Assembly (NCBI RefSeq): GCF_024594815.1
Contig: NZ_JANJOU010000001.1
Coordinates: 124,001 to 188,000, forward strand
DNA from: Roseomonas populi
GTDB taxonomy: Bacteria; Pseudomonadota; Alphaproteobacteria; Acetobacterales; Acetobacteraceae
Direction: 5' to 3'
DNA: 64,000 nucleotides
Position numbers and translations under genes: made by a program. Below are positions 1-10,716 of the stretch, one piece after another. Within the stretch, counting starts at the first letter, position 1; each line of letters opens with the position of its first letter. Under the pieces are notes generated by a model. The model saw only the letters and a program-made list of their open reading frames with translations, did no database searches and had not been told where the DNA came from.

Positions 1-1161
<1,161 letters not shown>

Positions 1162-1210
1162 CCCAGCCGGGCGCCACCTGGGAAGTCCACCCAGGCCCGC
1201 AACGCTGAAA

Positions 1211-1233
1211 GGGCCGGGCCGCTCCCCCGGCCC
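1211..1233 (-). terminator. Hairpin between parE and topoisomerase IB
   Basis: Perfect 8-bp inverted repeat GGGCCGGG/CCCGGCCC with a 7-nt loop, between the convergent stops. Read leftward it is followed by TTTC, so it mainly fits an intrinsic terminator for the topoisomerase gene; it may also stop parE transcripts. Confidence 0.55.
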
Positions 1234-1240
1234 GGTGCCG

Positions 1241-2413
1241 TCAGGCCGCGGCGGCCTGCAGCGCCTTCGCGGCCTTCCGGGCCGTCCGCTTCGCGGCCCC
1301 GCGCTTCGCTGCGGGCGCCGCCTTCTCCGATTTCAGCCGGGCGAGCAGCGCCAGTACCGCGGCCTCCTCCGGCTTCAGCCGCTCCATCTCCTCGCGCAGC
1401 TCCTCGTCCGCCGCCTCGGCGATCTCCAGCGCGAGCTGCCCGGCCATGTAGCCTTCCAGCAGATCGGGGTGGACGTAGCACTTGCGGCAGACCGTGGGCG
1501 TGTTCCCCAGCCGGGCGGAAACCTGCTCGATCGCCGCCCGCACGTTGCGCTTCGCGGCGGCCTGGGTGTCGAAGGTCTCGAACTCGCGCAGCGCCAGGGC
1601 GGCCATCACCGTGCCCGCCCAGGTGCGGAAGTCCTTGGCGGTAATGTCGCGCCCCGTGATCTCCTTCAGGTAGTCGTTCACGTCGCCGGAGGAGACGTCG
1701 TGCATCGTCCCGTCCTCCGCCGGCCAGGCGAAGAGCTCCTGCCCCGGCAGGTCCTGGCAGGCCTTCACAACCTTCGCGATGCGCCGGTCCTGCACGCCCA
1801 GCTTCCAGGTCTTCCCGCTCTTGCCCTTGAAGGCGAAGCGCATGCTCCCGCCTTCCACCTTCACGTGTCGGTTCCGCAGGGTGGTGAGGCCGAAGGAGCC
1901 GTTCTCCTTCGCGTAGTCGTCGTTGCCCACGCGGATCAGCGTCGTCTCCAGCAAGCGGACCACGGTGGCCAGCACCTTCTCGCGGCACAGTTCCTTCCGT
2001 GCCAAGTCGGCGGCCACCCGCGCGCGGATCGCCGGCAGGGCCTGGGCGAACTCCGCCATGTGCTCGTACTTCGTCGCGTCCCGCGTCTCCCGCCAGCGCG
2101 GGTGGTAGCGGTACTGCTTGCGCCCGCGCGCGTCCCGCCCCGTGGCCTGGATGTGGCCGTTGGCGTGGGGGCAGATCCAGACATCGGTATAGGCCGGCGG
2201 GATGGCGAGGGAACGGATCCGCTCCAGCAGCGCCTCGTCCTCGACGAGGTTGCCCGAGGTGTCCCGGTAGACGAATCCCTCGCCCTTCGCCTCCCGCGTG
2301 ATCCCCGGCTTCGCGTCGCTGACGTAGCGCAGCCCCGCCGCCCGCGCCGCCTCGCGCGGATCGACGATGAGGCCCTCCTCCGTATCCGGGGCGCTGGTGG
2401 TGTCACGTGGCAT
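1241..2413 (-). CDS. DNA topoisomerase IB (poxvirus-type)
   Basis: 390-residue eukaryote/poxvirus-like type IB topoisomerase, which relaxes supercoils through a 3'-phosphotyrosyl intermediate. The N-terminal domain carries the IPPAYTDVWICPHANGHIQATG region. The catalytic core has R-rich segments including RVGNDDYAKENGSFGLTTLR, the FRTWAGT motif and the candidate nucleophile Tyr313 in CRKCYVHPDLL. The last 30 residues are Lys/Ala/Arg-rich, a probable non-specific DNA-binding tail common in high-GC bacteria. ATG start at 2413. It stands alone on this strand, facing parE. Confidence 0.92.
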   Translation of the reverse strand: MPRDTTSAPDTEEGLIVDPREAARAAGLRYVSDAKPGITREAKGEGFVYRDTSGNLVEDEALLERIRSLAIPPAYTDVWICPHANGHIQATGRDARGRKQYRYHPRWRETRDATKYEHMAEFAQALPAIRARVAADLARKELCREKVLATVVRLLETTLIRVGNDDYAKENGSFGLTTLRNRHVKVEGGSMRFAFKGKSGKTWKLGVQDRRIAKVVKACQDLPGQELFAWPAEDGTMHDVSSGDVNDYLKEITGRDITAKDFRTWAGTVMAALALREFETFDTQAAAKRNVRAAIEQVSARLGNTPTVCRKCYVHPDLLEGYMAGQLALEIAEAADEELREEMERLKPEEAAVLALLARLKSEKAAPAAKRGAAKRTARKAAKALQAAAA

Positions 2414-2475
2414 GGCGTCGTTCCTTCCGCCGCAAGGAAGCGGCCCGCCACGCCTGCGGTTTCAGGAGGGTGACT

Positions 2476-3195
2476 TCAGGCGCGGGCCGGCCAGCCCAAC
2501 CAGTCCCGCAGCATCGCCGTCACGGCCTCCGGCGCCTCCATCGGCGGCAGGTGCCCGCAGCCCGGAACCTCCCGCAGCACCGCGCCGGGAATCCCCGCCG
2601 CGATCTCCCGCGCGAGCTCCGGCGACGTCATCGCGTCCGCCTCCCCCACCGCCACCAGGGCGGGCACGGCGATCGCGCCCAGATCCGCGCGCGAATCCGG
2701 CCGCCCAAGGATGGCCGCCTGCTGCCGCAGGAACGCATCCCGCCCCACCCGCTCCGCCATGGCCATCACCTCCTCTGCCAGAGGACCGCCGAGGTTCGCT
2801 GGATGCAGGAGCCTGGGCAGGAGCCGCGGTGTGACGCCCCGGAACCGGCCGGAGCGGGTGAGCGAGATGAGCCCCCGCCTCTGCCGCGCCTGATCCGGCG
2901 TATCGGGCCGCGCGGAGGTGTCGAGCAAGGCCAGCCGCTCCACCCGCCCGGGTGCCCGCCGCATGACCTCGAACGCCGCGTAGCCGCCCATGGAGAGCCC
3001 GGCCATGGCGAAGCGTGGCGCGCCGGCCGCGTCCATCGCCGCCAGCGCCCGCTCGGCCATCGCGCCCAGGCTGTCGTCCAGGGTCACGTCCGCCACCACC
3101 GGCTCGGCCAGGTCCGCCAGGCCCGCGAGCTGATCGCGCCAGAGCCGCTCGTCACAGAGCAAGCCAGGAAGGAGCAGCAGGGGCGTGCGGGGCAT
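2476..3195 (-). CDS. Alpha/beta-fold hydrolase
   Basis: 239-residue single-domain alpha/beta hydrolase. The N-terminal LLLLPGLLCDERLW is the usual oxyanion-loop region. The nucleophile elbow is GLSMGG (Ser68), an acid lies in the GEADAMTSP segment and the catalytic His is about residue 215 in GCGHLPPMEAP, so the triad is complete. No signal peptide, so cytoplasmic. The substrate cannot be read from sequence; esterase or enol-lactone hydrolase-like are equally possible. ATG at 3195 is preferred over an in-frame TTG at 3207. It diverges from the DEAD-box gene. Confidence 0.85.
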   Translation of the reverse strand: MPRTPLLLLPGLLCDERLWRDQLAGLADLAEPVVADVTLDDSLGAMAERALAAMDAAGAPRFAMAGLSMGGYAAFEVMRRAPGRVERLALLDTSARPDTPDQARQRRGLISLTRSGRFRGVTPRLLPRLLHPANLGGPLAEEVMAMAERVGRDAFLRQQAAILGRPDSRADLGAIAVPALVAVGEADAMTSPELAREIAAGIPGAVLREVPGCGHLPPMEAPEAVTAMLRDWLGWPARA

Positions 3196-3488
3196 CCGGC
3201 GTGTCAATCACGCCACGCAGGCCCGGGCAACCCGCCGCTGAGGCCCCGGGAAGCGCCGGATTTGGCTTGCAACCTTGCATCGCGGGCGCAGCGGGCGCAT
3301 ATCGCGCGCACGCGGCTGCGTGCCGCGCGGACGCGATTCCCGCTGGCTCGGGCGCGGCCGCGCCACGCCGGACCACTGGCCGGGCGCTCCGGCCATGCCG
3401 CACGGCGCCCGACCCCATATTGACCACGCAGCCGAGTTTTCGCCGCCCTTTGCCAGAGCCGGCCGGGCGGCGGCACAGGAACACACGC

Positions 3489-5594
3489 TTGAGCGAACAC
3501 GACCAGCCCCGCCCCGCCGACAGCCTCTCCCCCGAGGAGCGTCCGGAGGAGATTCGCGAGGGCCTGCCCGAGGCGGGCGCGACCGGCAGCATCGAGGGCG
3601 CCGCGGACGGCGACCCCGTGGGCGAGGGTAGCTCCCCCGGCTTTCCCGAGCGCCCGGCCGCCTTTGAGGAAGCGGAGCCTGTCGCGGCCCTCGCCTCCGA
3701 CGCCCCCGATGCGGGCGAGACCGGCGCGGACGAGGACGAGGACCCGGGCGAGACCGGCCCGGACGGGGACGAGGTCGGCGACGCGGGGGCGGACCTGGAC
3801 GAGTCCTCGGACGAGTCCTCCGATGAGGATGACGAGTCCTCGGACGAGGATGATGAGGACGACGAGGAAGACGAGGACGAGGTGGCCGCCGCCTCCCGCG
3901 CCACCTTCGCCGACCTCGGCCTCTCCGAGCCCATCCTGCAGGCCGTGGCCGAGACGGGCTATGTCCACCCCACCCCGATCCAGGAAGCCGCCATTCCCGT
4001 GGTGCTGATGGGGCGCGACGTGCTGGGCTGCGCCCAGACCGGCACGGGCAAGACCGCCAGCTTCGTCCTGCCGATGATGGACATCCTGGCCGGGTCCCGC
4101 GCCAAGGCCCGCATGCCGCGCAGCCTGATCCTGGAGCCGACCCGCGAGCTGGCCCTTCAGGTCGCCGAGAACTTCGTGAAGTACGGCAAGCACCTGAGCC
4201 TCAACCACGCGCTGCTCATCGGCGGCGAGAGCATGGATGAGCAGAAGGCCGTGCTCGAGAAGGGCGTGGACGTGCTGATTGCCACCCCCGGCCGGCTGCT
4301 GGACCTGTTCGACCGCGGCCGCATCCTGCTGGCCGACTGCAAGGTGCTGGTGATCGACGAGGCGGACCGCATGCTGGACATGGGGTTCATCCCCGATGTC
4401 GAGCGCATCGTCTCCCTGCTTCCGCAGTTGCGCCAGACACTGTTCTTCTCCGCGACCATGGCGCCGGAGATCAAGCGCCTGGCCGATGCCTTCCTGCAGA
4501 ACCCGCGCGAGATCAGCGTCTCCGCCCCTGCCTCCGTCGCCACGACCATCACGGCCGGCCTGGTCTGGGTGGGCGACCGCGACAAGCGTGAGGCGCTGCG
4601 CCGCCTGATCCGGCGCGAGCAGGTGCAGAACGCACTGATCTTCTGCAACCGCAAGGTTGACGTGGACATCCTGTTCAAGAGCCTGAAGAAGCACGGCTTC
4701 AGCGTGGGCGCCCTGCACGGCGACCTTGCCCAGTCGGTCCGCTTCGCGACGCTCGAAAAGTTCAAGAACAACGAGCTGCAGCTTCTCGTCTGTTCGGACG
4801 TGGCGGCGCGCGGCATCGACATCGGCGGCCTTTCCCACGTCTTCAACTTCGACGTGCCCTTCCACGCGGAGGACTATGTCCACCGCATCGGCCGCACCGG
4901 CCGCGCCGGGCGGGAAGGCCATGCCTATACCCTTGCTACCGCGGACGAGGCGAAGGCCGTGGCGGCGGTGGAGACCCTGACGGGCCGGCCCATCCCGCCC
5001 ATGTCGATCGAGGGCATCGATCCCGTTGACCCGGAGGACATCCAGGCCGCGTTGAAGGCAACGGGCCGCGGGCGCGGCCGGGGCCGTGGCGGCGAGAGCC
5101 GCGGCGGGCGCGACGGCGGCCGGGGCGGGCGCGGCGATGCGCGCCGCGACCGCGGCGGCGAGGCCCGCGAGGGCGGCCGCCGGGAGGCGAATGGCCGGCG
5201 TGACGAGGGTCGGCGCGACGAGGCCCGCCGGGACGAGCCGCGCCGCGACGAGAAGCGGCGCGACGAGCCCCGCCGCGAGGAGCGCGAGGGCCGGGGCGGC
5301 CGTGAGAGCCGCAGCGCCGACCGGGTGCTGGACGAGGTGAACCGCGATGCCGCCCGCGAGAGCGGCCGCGACTGGGGCCGGGACGAGCGCCCACGCGACG
5401 ACCGCGCCCGCCGCGACGACCGCTACCGCGACGACCGCCCGCGGGAAGATCGGGGCCGCCGCGACGACCGGCGCTATCGCCAGGACGATCTCGGCCCCTC
5501 CGTGGTTGGCTTCGGCGACGCGGTGCCTGCCTTCATGCTGATACCCATTCCCCGCCCTCGCCGGGTTCGGGACGACGAGGCCGAGGCGGCCTGA
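3489..5594 (+). CDS. DEAD-box RNA helicase with acidic head and RGG/RRDE tail
   Basis: 701 residues from a TTG start at 3489, chosen because an AGGA lies about 8 nt upstream and earlier in-frame sequence is low-complexity overlap with the hydrolase gene. Residues 1-135 are an unusual disordered acidic extension of Asp/Glu/Ser runs. The helicase core starts at Phe140 (Q motif, [11 protein letters not shown]), then [37 protein letters not shown], and in domain 2 HGDLAQ, ARGIDI and HRIGRTGR. From about residue 520 to the end is a basic tail: RGRGRGRGG, then many R-R-D-E repeats. RhlE-like; expected in RNA decay or ribosome assembly. The two tails of opposite charge are notable. Confidence 0.9.
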   Translation: MSEHDQPRPADSLSPEERPEEIREGLPEAGATGSIEGAADGDPVGEGSSPGFPERPAAFEEAEPVAALASDAPDAGETGADEDEDPGETGPDGDEVGDAGADLDESSDESSDEDDESSDEDDEDDEEDEDEVAAASRATFADLGLSEPILQAVAETGYVHPTPIQEAAIPVVLMGRDVLGCAQTGTGKTASFVLPMMDILAGSRAKARMPRSLILEPTRELALQVAENFVKYGKHLSLNHALLIGGESMDEQKAVLEKGVDVLIATPGRLLDLFDRGRILLADCKVLVIDEADRMLDMGFIPDVERIVSLLPQLRQTLFFSATMAPEIKRLADAFLQNPREISVSAPASVATTITAGLVWVGDRDKREALRRLIRREQVQNALIFCNRKVDVDILFKSLKKHGFSVGALHGDLAQSVRFATLEKFKNNELQLLVCSDVAARGIDIGGLSHVFNFDVPFHAEDYVHRIGRTGRAGREGHAYTLATADEAKAVAAVETLTGRPIPPMSIEGIDPVDPEDIQAALKATGRGRGRGRGGESRGGRDGGRGGRGDARRDRGGEAREGGRREANGRRDEGRRDEARRDEPRRDEKRRDEPRREEREGRGGRESRSADRVLDEVNRDAARESGRDWGRDERPRDDRARRDDRYRDDRPREDRGRRDDRRYRQDDLGPSVVGFGDAVPAFMLIPIPRPRRVRDDEAEAA

Positions 5595-5599
5595 CCCGC

Positions 5600-5621
5600 G
5601 GGAGGGGTTCCGGCCCCTCCC
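5600..5621 (+). terminator. Hairpin after the DEAD-box gene
   Basis: 8-bp perfect stem GGGAGGGG/CCCCTCCC with loop TTCCGG starting 6 nt after the helicase stop. There is no T-tract, so it may act as an RNA 3'-end stabiliser rather than a classical terminator. Confidence 0.4.
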
Positions 5622-5700
5622 CGCCTCCATTGCTGGCGATCCCCCGCCTCCTGGGGCAGGATGCGCCCGCATTGGCATGACCCATCAGAGGAACGCAGAG

Positions 5701-6927
5701 ATGAACGTCGTCACACAGGTAATGCCTGAGGCCCCGCAGGCCCGCGTTCCGCAGAAGATGGGTCAGTTCGTGTGGGAGGACCCGCTGCTGCTCGAGGAGC
5801 AGCTGACGGAGGACGAGCGCATGATCCGCGACGCGGCGCGGGATTTCTGCCAGTCCAAGCTCCTGCCCCGCGTGATCGAGGCCACCCGGCGCGAGCACTT
5901 CGACCGCGAGATCATGAACGAGTTCGGGGAGATGGGCTTCCTGGGCGCAACGCTCGACAGCCATGGCTGCGCTGGCGTCGGCTACGTCTCCTACGGCCTG
6001 ATCTCTCGCGAGGTTGAGCGGGTGGACAGCGGCTACCGTTCCGCCTTCTCCGTGCAGTCCTCCCTGGTGATGTACCCGATCTGGGCCTTCGGCTCCGAGG
6101 CGCAGAAGGACAAGTTCCTGCCGAAGCTCCGCACCGGCGAGTTCGTCGGCTGCTTCGGCCTGACCGAGCCCGATGCCGGCTCCGACCCCAATTCCATGCG
6201 CACCCGCGCCAAGAAGGTGGATGGCGGCTACCTCGTCTCCGGATCCAAGACCTGGATCTCCAACTCCCCGATCGCCGATGTCTTCGTGGTCTGGGCGAAG
6301 GACGATGAAGGCGTGCTGCGCGGCTTCATCCTCGAGAAGGGCATGAAGGGCCTCACCGCGCCGAAGATCGAGGGCAAGCTGTCCCTGCGCGCCTCCGTCA
6401 CCGGCATGATCATGATGGACGAGGTCTTCGTGCCGGAGGAGAACCGCCTCCCCGGCGTGAAGTCCCTGGCCGGCCCCTTCTCATGCCTCAACCGCGCCCG
6501 CTACGGCATCGCCTGGGGCGCGATGGGTGCCGCTGAGGATTGCTGGATGCGCGCCCGCGAGTACACGCTGGGCCGCAAGATGTTCGGCAAGCCTCTCGCC
6601 CAGACGCAGCTCATCCAGAAGAAGCTGGCGGACATGCAGACCGAGATCGCGCTTGGCCTGCAGGGCGTGCTGCGGCTGGGCCGGCTCTTCGACGAGCACA
6701 AGGCGGCGCCGGAGATGATCTCCATGATGAAGCGCAACAACTGCGGCAAGGCGCTCGACATCGCCCGCGTCTCTCGCGACATGCACGGCGGCAACGGGAT
6801 CGTGGACGAGTACCACGTGATCCGCCACCTCATGAACCTGGAGACGGTGAACACCTACGAGGGCACGCACGACGTGCACGCCCTCATCCTCGGCCGCGCG
6901 CAGACCGGGCTGAACGCCTTCGGCTGA
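5701..6927 (+). CDS. gcdH: Glutaryl-CoA dehydrogenase
   Basis: 408-residue acyl-CoA dehydrogenase that oxidises and decarboxylates glutaryl-CoA to crotonyl-CoA in lysine, tryptophan and hydroxylysine breakdown, using FAD. The [14 protein letters not shown] flavin/substrate loop, [23 protein letters not shown] and the catalytic Glu387 in [16 protein letters not shown] are all GCDH-specific variants of the family motifs. The start is placed at ATG 5701, which has GAGGA 7 nt upstream; an ATG at 5677 would add 8 residues with no good ribosome site. A strong terminator follows, so it is monocistronic. Confidence 0.94.
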   Translation: MNVVTQVMPEAPQARVPQKMGQFVWEDPLLLEEQLTEDERMIRDAARDFCQSKLLPRVIEATRREHFDREIMNEFGEMGFLGATLDSHGCAGVGYVSYGLISREVERVDSGYRSAFSVQSSLVMYPIWAFGSEAQKDKFLPKLRTGEFVGCFGLTEPDAGSDPNSMRTRAKKVDGGYLVSGSKTWISNSPIADVFVVWAKDDEGVLRGFILEKGMKGLTAPKIEGKLSLRASVTGMIMMDEVFVPEENRLPGVKSLAGPFSCLNRARYGIAWGAMGAAEDCWMRAREYTLGRKMFGKPLAQTQLIQKKLADMQTEIALGLQGVLRLGRLFDEHKAAPEMISMMKRNNCGKALDIARVSRDMHGGNGIVDEYHVIRHLMNLETVNTYEGTHDVHALILGRAQTGLNAFG

Positions 6928-6948
6928 TCCGCGCCGCCATTCGCGTTG

Positions 6949-6985
6949 AAGGGGCGGTCCCTCGGGGCCGCCCCTTCCTGTTTTT
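6949..6985 (+). terminator. Rho-independent terminator of gcdH
   Basis: 9-bp stem AAGGGGCGG/CCGCCCCTT with a GC-rich loop, followed by CCTGTTTTT. It fills the gap between the gcdH stop and the next start. Confidence 0.85.
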
Positions 6986-6995
6986 GGAATCCACC

Positions 6996-8273
6996 ATGCG
7001 CGTGACAGTCGAGGCCATCGGCGCTGCCGGCGACGGCATTGCCCGCGATGAGGCGGGCCACCCCCTCTTCATCCCCTTCGCCCTGCCCGGCGAGACGGTG
7101 CAGGCGGAACCCGGCCCCGTCCGCGGAGAGGGCCGCGCCGCATCCCTCGCCGCCGTCGAGACCCCCTCCCCCGACCGCGTCGAGCCGCCCTGCCCGCATT
7201 TCGGCACCTGCGGCGGCTGCGCCGTGCAGCACTGGGCCCCGCCCGCCGTCGCCGCCTGGAAGGCCGCGCGCGTGTCGGAGGCCCTCTCCCGCGGCGGCTT
7301 CCCCGGCATTGCGGTGGAACCCGCGGTCCCCAGCCCGCCCAACAGCCGCCGCCGCGCCGATTTCGCGATCCGCCGGCGGCAGGACGGGATCGTCATCGGC
7401 TTCCACGCGCGCGGTAGCGCCGAGCCCTTCGACATGGCTGTCTGCTTCGTCATCGATCCGCGGCTGCTGGCCCTTGTGGGCCCGTTGCGGGTGATGCTGG
7501 CACGCCTGCCCGCGCTGAAGCGCAGCGGCTCGGCCATGGTGAACCTGCTGGACAGCGGCCCGGACCTCTGGCTCCGCACCGATGCGCCGCTCACCCCGAC
7601 GGATCGGACGAGGCTGGCCGCCTTCGCCGCGGAGAACGGAATCCCCCGCATCGCCTGGTCCCGGGAGGGCACGCGCGACACGCCGGAGATCGCCGCCCAG
7701 TCGGGCCCGGTGCAGGCCAGCCTCTCCGGCGTGGCCGTGGTCCCCGCCCCCGGCGCCTTCCTGCAGGCCACGCCGCAGGGGGAGGCCGCCATCGCCGCGG
7801 CCGTGCTGGCCGGCCTGCCGCGGCGCATGCCCGGCAAGCCGCGCCTGATCGAGTTGCATGCCGGGCTCGGCACCCTCACCTTCCCGCTCGCCTCGAAGGG
7901 CCGGGTCGATGCCTTCGAGGGCGCGCCGGAGGCCGCCGCCGCCCTGCACACAGCGGCCGGCCGCGCCGGGGCCAAGGTGAAGGCCACGCGCCGCGACCTG
8001 GCGCGCCAGCCCCTCCTGCCCCCGGAGCTGAACGGCGCCGCCGCCCTGGTGCTGGACCCACCTTTCTCGGGCGCGGCCGAGCAGGCCGCCATCCTCGCCC
8101 GCAGCACCGTGCCGCGCGTGATCTACGTCTCCTGCAACCCCGCTGCCCTGGCACGGGACCTGGTGCCCTTCGCCCGCGCACCGGGCTGGCGGGTGGAGAG
8201 CGCGGTGGCGGTGGACCAGTTCCTCTGGTCCGCCCAGGTGGAAGCGGTCGTCACCCTCGCACGCGGCCCTTGA
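6996..8273 (+). CDS. Class I SAM-dependent RNA (uracil-5-) methyltransferase, RlmD/RumA-like
   Basis: 425 residues from ATG 6996. An N-terminal TRAM-like beta domain (1-60) precedes three cysteines, Cys66, Cys72 and Cys75 in CPHFGTCGGC, with a fourth in MAVCFVIDP: the 4Fe-4S ligand set of RumA-type m5U methyltransferases. The C-terminal Rossmann domain has ELHAGLGTLTFPLA for SAM and the nucleophilic Cys in YVSCNPAAL. Motif IV reads DPPFSGA where DPPRxG is usual, a small deviation near the active site. Expected to methylate a uridine in 23S rRNA; the exact position is not readable. The preceding terminator makes an own promoter likely. Confidence 0.86.
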   Translation: MRVTVEAIGAAGDGIARDEAGHPLFIPFALPGETVQAEPGPVRGEGRAASLAAVETPSPDRVEPPCPHFGTCGGCAVQHWAPPAVAAWKAARVSEALSRGGFPGIAVEPAVPSPPNSRRRADFAIRRRQDGIVIGFHARGSAEPFDMAVCFVIDPRLLALVGPLRVMLARLPALKRSGSAMVNLLDSGPDLWLRTDAPLTPTDRTRLAAFAAENGIPRIAWSREGTRDTPEIAAQSGPVQASLSGVAVVPAPGAFLQATPQGEAAIAAAVLAGLPRRMPGKPRLIELHAGLGTLTFPLASKGRVDAFEGAPEAAAALHTAAGRAGAKVKATRRDLARQPLLPPELNGAAALVLDPPFSGAAEQAAILARSTVPRVIYVSCNPAALARDLVPFARAPGWRVESAVAVDQFLWSAQVEAVVTLARGP

Positions 8274-8325
8274 TTAAGCCGCGGGAGTCCAGAACTCTTC
8301 GGCTCCGCCCGAAGGAAACGGACCC

Positions 8326-9324
8326 ATGGATCGACGCGCGCTCATCGCCGCCGGCCTCGCCGCCCCCGCCCTGATCGCCGGGGGCTTGGCCAAGGAAGCA
8401 CGGGCCCAGACCCAGGCGGCCCCGCCCGCCGCCCCGCCCCTTCCACCCCAGGCGCCAGGCTTCTACCGCTTCCGCGTGGGCCAGGCCCTCGTCACCATGG
8501 TGCATGACGGCCAGGGGGCCCGGCCCAACCCCACCCAGGGCTTCGTCCGCAACGCCTCGCCAGAGGCGGTGACGGCTTCCCTCCGTGCCCAGGGCCTGGA
8601 TCCCGCCCAGATCACCATTCCCTTCACCATCCCCGTCGTCCGCACTCCGCGCGGCACGGTGATGTTCGACACGGGCAACGGCCCGCAGACGGCCGCGGAC
8701 AGCCGCATCGGCCAGCTCCAGGCCAATCTCTCCGCCGCGGGGATCGACCCGGCCTCCATCGACATCATCGCCTTTACCCACTTCCACGGCGACCACATCG
8801 GCGGCCTTCTGGACGGCGCCGGCAACGCCGCCTTCCCGCGCGCCAGGGTGATGGTGCCGGAGAAGGAGTGGGCCTACTGGATGGACGAGGCCCAGGCCAG
8901 CCGCGCGCCCGAGGCCATGCGCCCGGCCTTCGCCAATGTGCGCCGCCGCTTCGCGCCCTACGATTCCCGGATCGAGCGGATCGGCGACGATGCCGAGGTG
9001 CTGCCCGGCATCCGGGGCGTGGAAACGCCCGGCCATACGCCCGGCCACATGTCCTTCCAGCTCTCCGACGGCAGCGCGCAGCTGATGATCCTGGGCGACC
9101 TGACCAACCGCCCGGAGCTGAACCTGACCAACCCCGGTTGGCATCTGGTCTTCGACATGGACCCGACTGGCGCGGAGATGACCCGGCGCAAGATCTTCGA
9201 CCGCGTGGCGGCGGACCGCACCCCCTGTGTCGCCTATCACTGGCCCTTCCCGGCGCGCGGAATCGTCACGAAGGAGGGAGACGGCTACCGGCTGCTGCCC
9301 GCCGACTGGTCCAGCGTAATCTGA
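8326..9324 (+). CDS. Exported MBL-fold metallo-hydrolase
   Basis: 332 residues. The N-terminus MDRRALIAAGLAAPALIAGG with AQA-type cleavage around residue 28 is a Tat- or Sec-type signal, so the enzyme is probably periplasmic. The metallo-beta-lactamase zinc site is THFHGDHIGG, with a later His in VETPGHTPGHMSF and Asp in LGDLTN, so both metal sites look intact. A Pro/Ala linker joins signal and domain. The substrate is unknown; the family includes lactonases and quorum-quenching enzymes but nothing here proves that. GAAGGAAA lies just before the start. Confidence 0.85.
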   Translation: MDRRALIAAGLAAPALIAGGLAKEARAQTQAAPPAAPPLPPQAPGFYRFRVGQALVTMVHDGQGARPNPTQGFVRNASPEAVTASLRAQGLDPAQITIPFTIPVVRTPRGTVMFDTGNGPQTAADSRIGQLQANLSAAGIDPASIDIIAFTHFHGDHIGGLLDGAGNAAFPRARVMVPEKEWAYWMDEAQASRAPEAMRPAFANVRRRFAPYDSRIERIGDDAEVLPGIRGVETPGHTPGHMSFQLSDGSAQLMILGDLTNRPELNLTNPGWHLVFDMDPTGAEMTRRKIFDRVAADRTPCVAYHWPFPARGIVTKEGDGYRLLPADWSSVI

Positions 9325-9526
9325 CACGAGGGCGGGGCGGCGGGCTTCCGCCGGTCGCCCCTGTTCCGCCGCCCGGGATGAGGCGGCGGCCGGCCATCCG
9401 GTTCGGCCCGCGAGGGCAGTTCCGGACCGCCGACTGCCGCCGACAGGAAGCACGGGAGCGGAGAGCAGGGACCACCTCCCTGCGGGCAGAACACGTCCGA
9501 AGGCCTTGTTCGCGCGTTGACGCGGC
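9325..9526. other. Intergenic gap without a visible gene
   Basis: About 200 bases of GC-rich sequence. No convincing ORF, repeat or hairpin with a T-tract was seen. It probably holds the DUF3891 promoter. Confidence 0.4.
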
Positions 9527-10294
9527 ATGATCCTGCGCAGCCCGGAGGACGGCGTCCGCCTCCTCATCCCCCAGCCCTCCCACGCCCTTCTCGCCGGCCA
9601 GATGATGGCGGCCTGGGGCGCCCCTGGTTTCGCCCGGCCAGACCCGGCGCCCGAGGTGATCCTCGCTGCCAGCCAGCATGACATCGCTTGGCTACCCTGG
9701 GAGGTCGCTCCGACCCTTGATCCGGAAACGGGCCTGCCCCACGCCTTCACCCAACTTGGCGCGGCGGTCCATGCGCCCATGTGGGCGCGGGGCGTGGAGA
9801 CGGCCCGCGCTGCCTATGGCCTCTGGCCAGCGCTGCTCATCTCGCTGCACGGGACCCGGATCTACACGCAGTACATGGACCCGGATCGTCTGCCACCGGA
9901 GGACCATGCCGCGATCGACCGCAACAACGCCAAGGAGGAGGCGCTCCAGGCGGACTGGACCGCCAAGCTCGGCGCCCTGCCCGATCAGGTGGCCCGGAAC
10001 TCCGCCCTGGTTGCGGTGACGGACGCCCTCTCCCTCGCCCTCTGCTTCGCCGATCCGTCGAAGGCCGGGGAGGCGCCGATGGAAGATGGCAGCACCCGCA
10101 AGATGAAGCTCGTCCGGCAAGGAACGGCCCGCTGGTCGCTCGATCCGTGGCCCTTCCGCGACAGCACCTTGACCCTGCGCTGCGAGACGATCCGCCTGCC
10201 CACTGCAACCCGCTGGACCGACGAAGAGGCGATGCGCCGCGACCTGCGCGACGCAACCTGGAGCACCCTGGCCGAAACCCTGGTCCCGGCCTGA
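9527..10294 (+). CDS. DUF3891 family protein
   Basis: 255 residues matching the general form of DUF3891: an N-terminal IPQPSHALLAGQMMAAWG, then ILAASQHDIAWLPWE and DLLSLHGTRIYT-type elements, rich in conserved His and Asp (QPSH, QHDIAW, SLHG). The arrangement suggests a metal-dependent helical HD-like hydrolase fold, but this is inference. No signal peptide. It converges on the SUF operon end with 36 bases between stops. Confidence 0.75.
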   Translation: MILRSPEDGVRLLIPQPSHALLAGQMMAAWGAPGFARPDPAPEVILAASQHDIAWLPWEVAPTLDPETGLPHAFTQLGAAVHAPMWARGVETARAAYGLWPALLISLHGTRIYTQYMDPDRLPPEDHAAIDRNNAKEEALQADWTAKLGALPDQVARNSALVAVTDALSLALCFADPSKAGEAPMEDGSTRKMKLVRQGTARWSLDPWPFRDSTLTLRCETIRLPTATRWTDEEAMRRDLRDATWSTLAETLVPA

Positions 10295-10330
10295 GAGATC
10301 AAGCGGCCGGCGCTGTCGCGCTACGCCAGA

Positions 10331-10702
10331 TCAGACGTGGAAACTCTCGCCGCAGCCGCAGCGACCCTTCTCGTTCGGGTTGGTGAAGGTGAAGCCGGCG
10401 GACATCGCCTTCTTCTCGTAATCCATCACCGTCCCGATCAGGAACAGGGTCGCCTTGCGGTCCACCAGCACCGTCACGCCCTTGTCCGTCACGGTCTCGT
10501 CGCCCGGCCCTGCGGCCTCGACGAAATCCATCTGGTAGGACATGCCGGAGCATCCCTTGGTGGAGACGGAGACGCGCAGCAGCTTGTTGCCGTCACCCTT
10601 CGCGTACATCGCGCGCAGCCGCTCAGCCGCGGTATCGGTCAGCGTCATCAGCGGCGGCAAGGCCCGGCGCGCCTTCGGGGCCTCGGTGGTCGTCGTTCCC
10701 AT
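10331..10702 (-). CDS. sufA: A-type Fe-S carrier, HesB/IscA family (SufA)
   Basis: 123 residues from ATG 10702, which has GAGAGGAGG upstream; an in-frame TTG further up is less likely. A-type carriers receive Fe-S clusters from SufBCD or the scaffold and pass them to apoproteins. The three ligand cysteines are present: Cys51 in TKGCSGMSYQ, and Cys115 and Cys117 in the C-terminal GRCGCGESF. Last gene of the SUF operon, 14 bases after sufT. Confidence 0.9.
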   Translation of the reverse strand: MGTTTTEAPKARRALPPLMTLTDTAAERLRAMYAKGDGNKLLRVSVSTKGCSGMSYQMDFVEAAGPGDETVTDKGVTVLVDRKATLFLIGTVMDYEKKAMSAGFTFTNPNEKGRCGCGESFHV

Positions 10703-10716
10703 GATGCCCTCCTCTC

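Noticed and set aside
3204-5678. 824-codon open frame antisense to the DEAD-box gene
   Set aside because: It mirrors the helicase gene, is rich in Ala/Gly/Val/Arg with no domain motif, and the helicase motifs on the other strand are complete.
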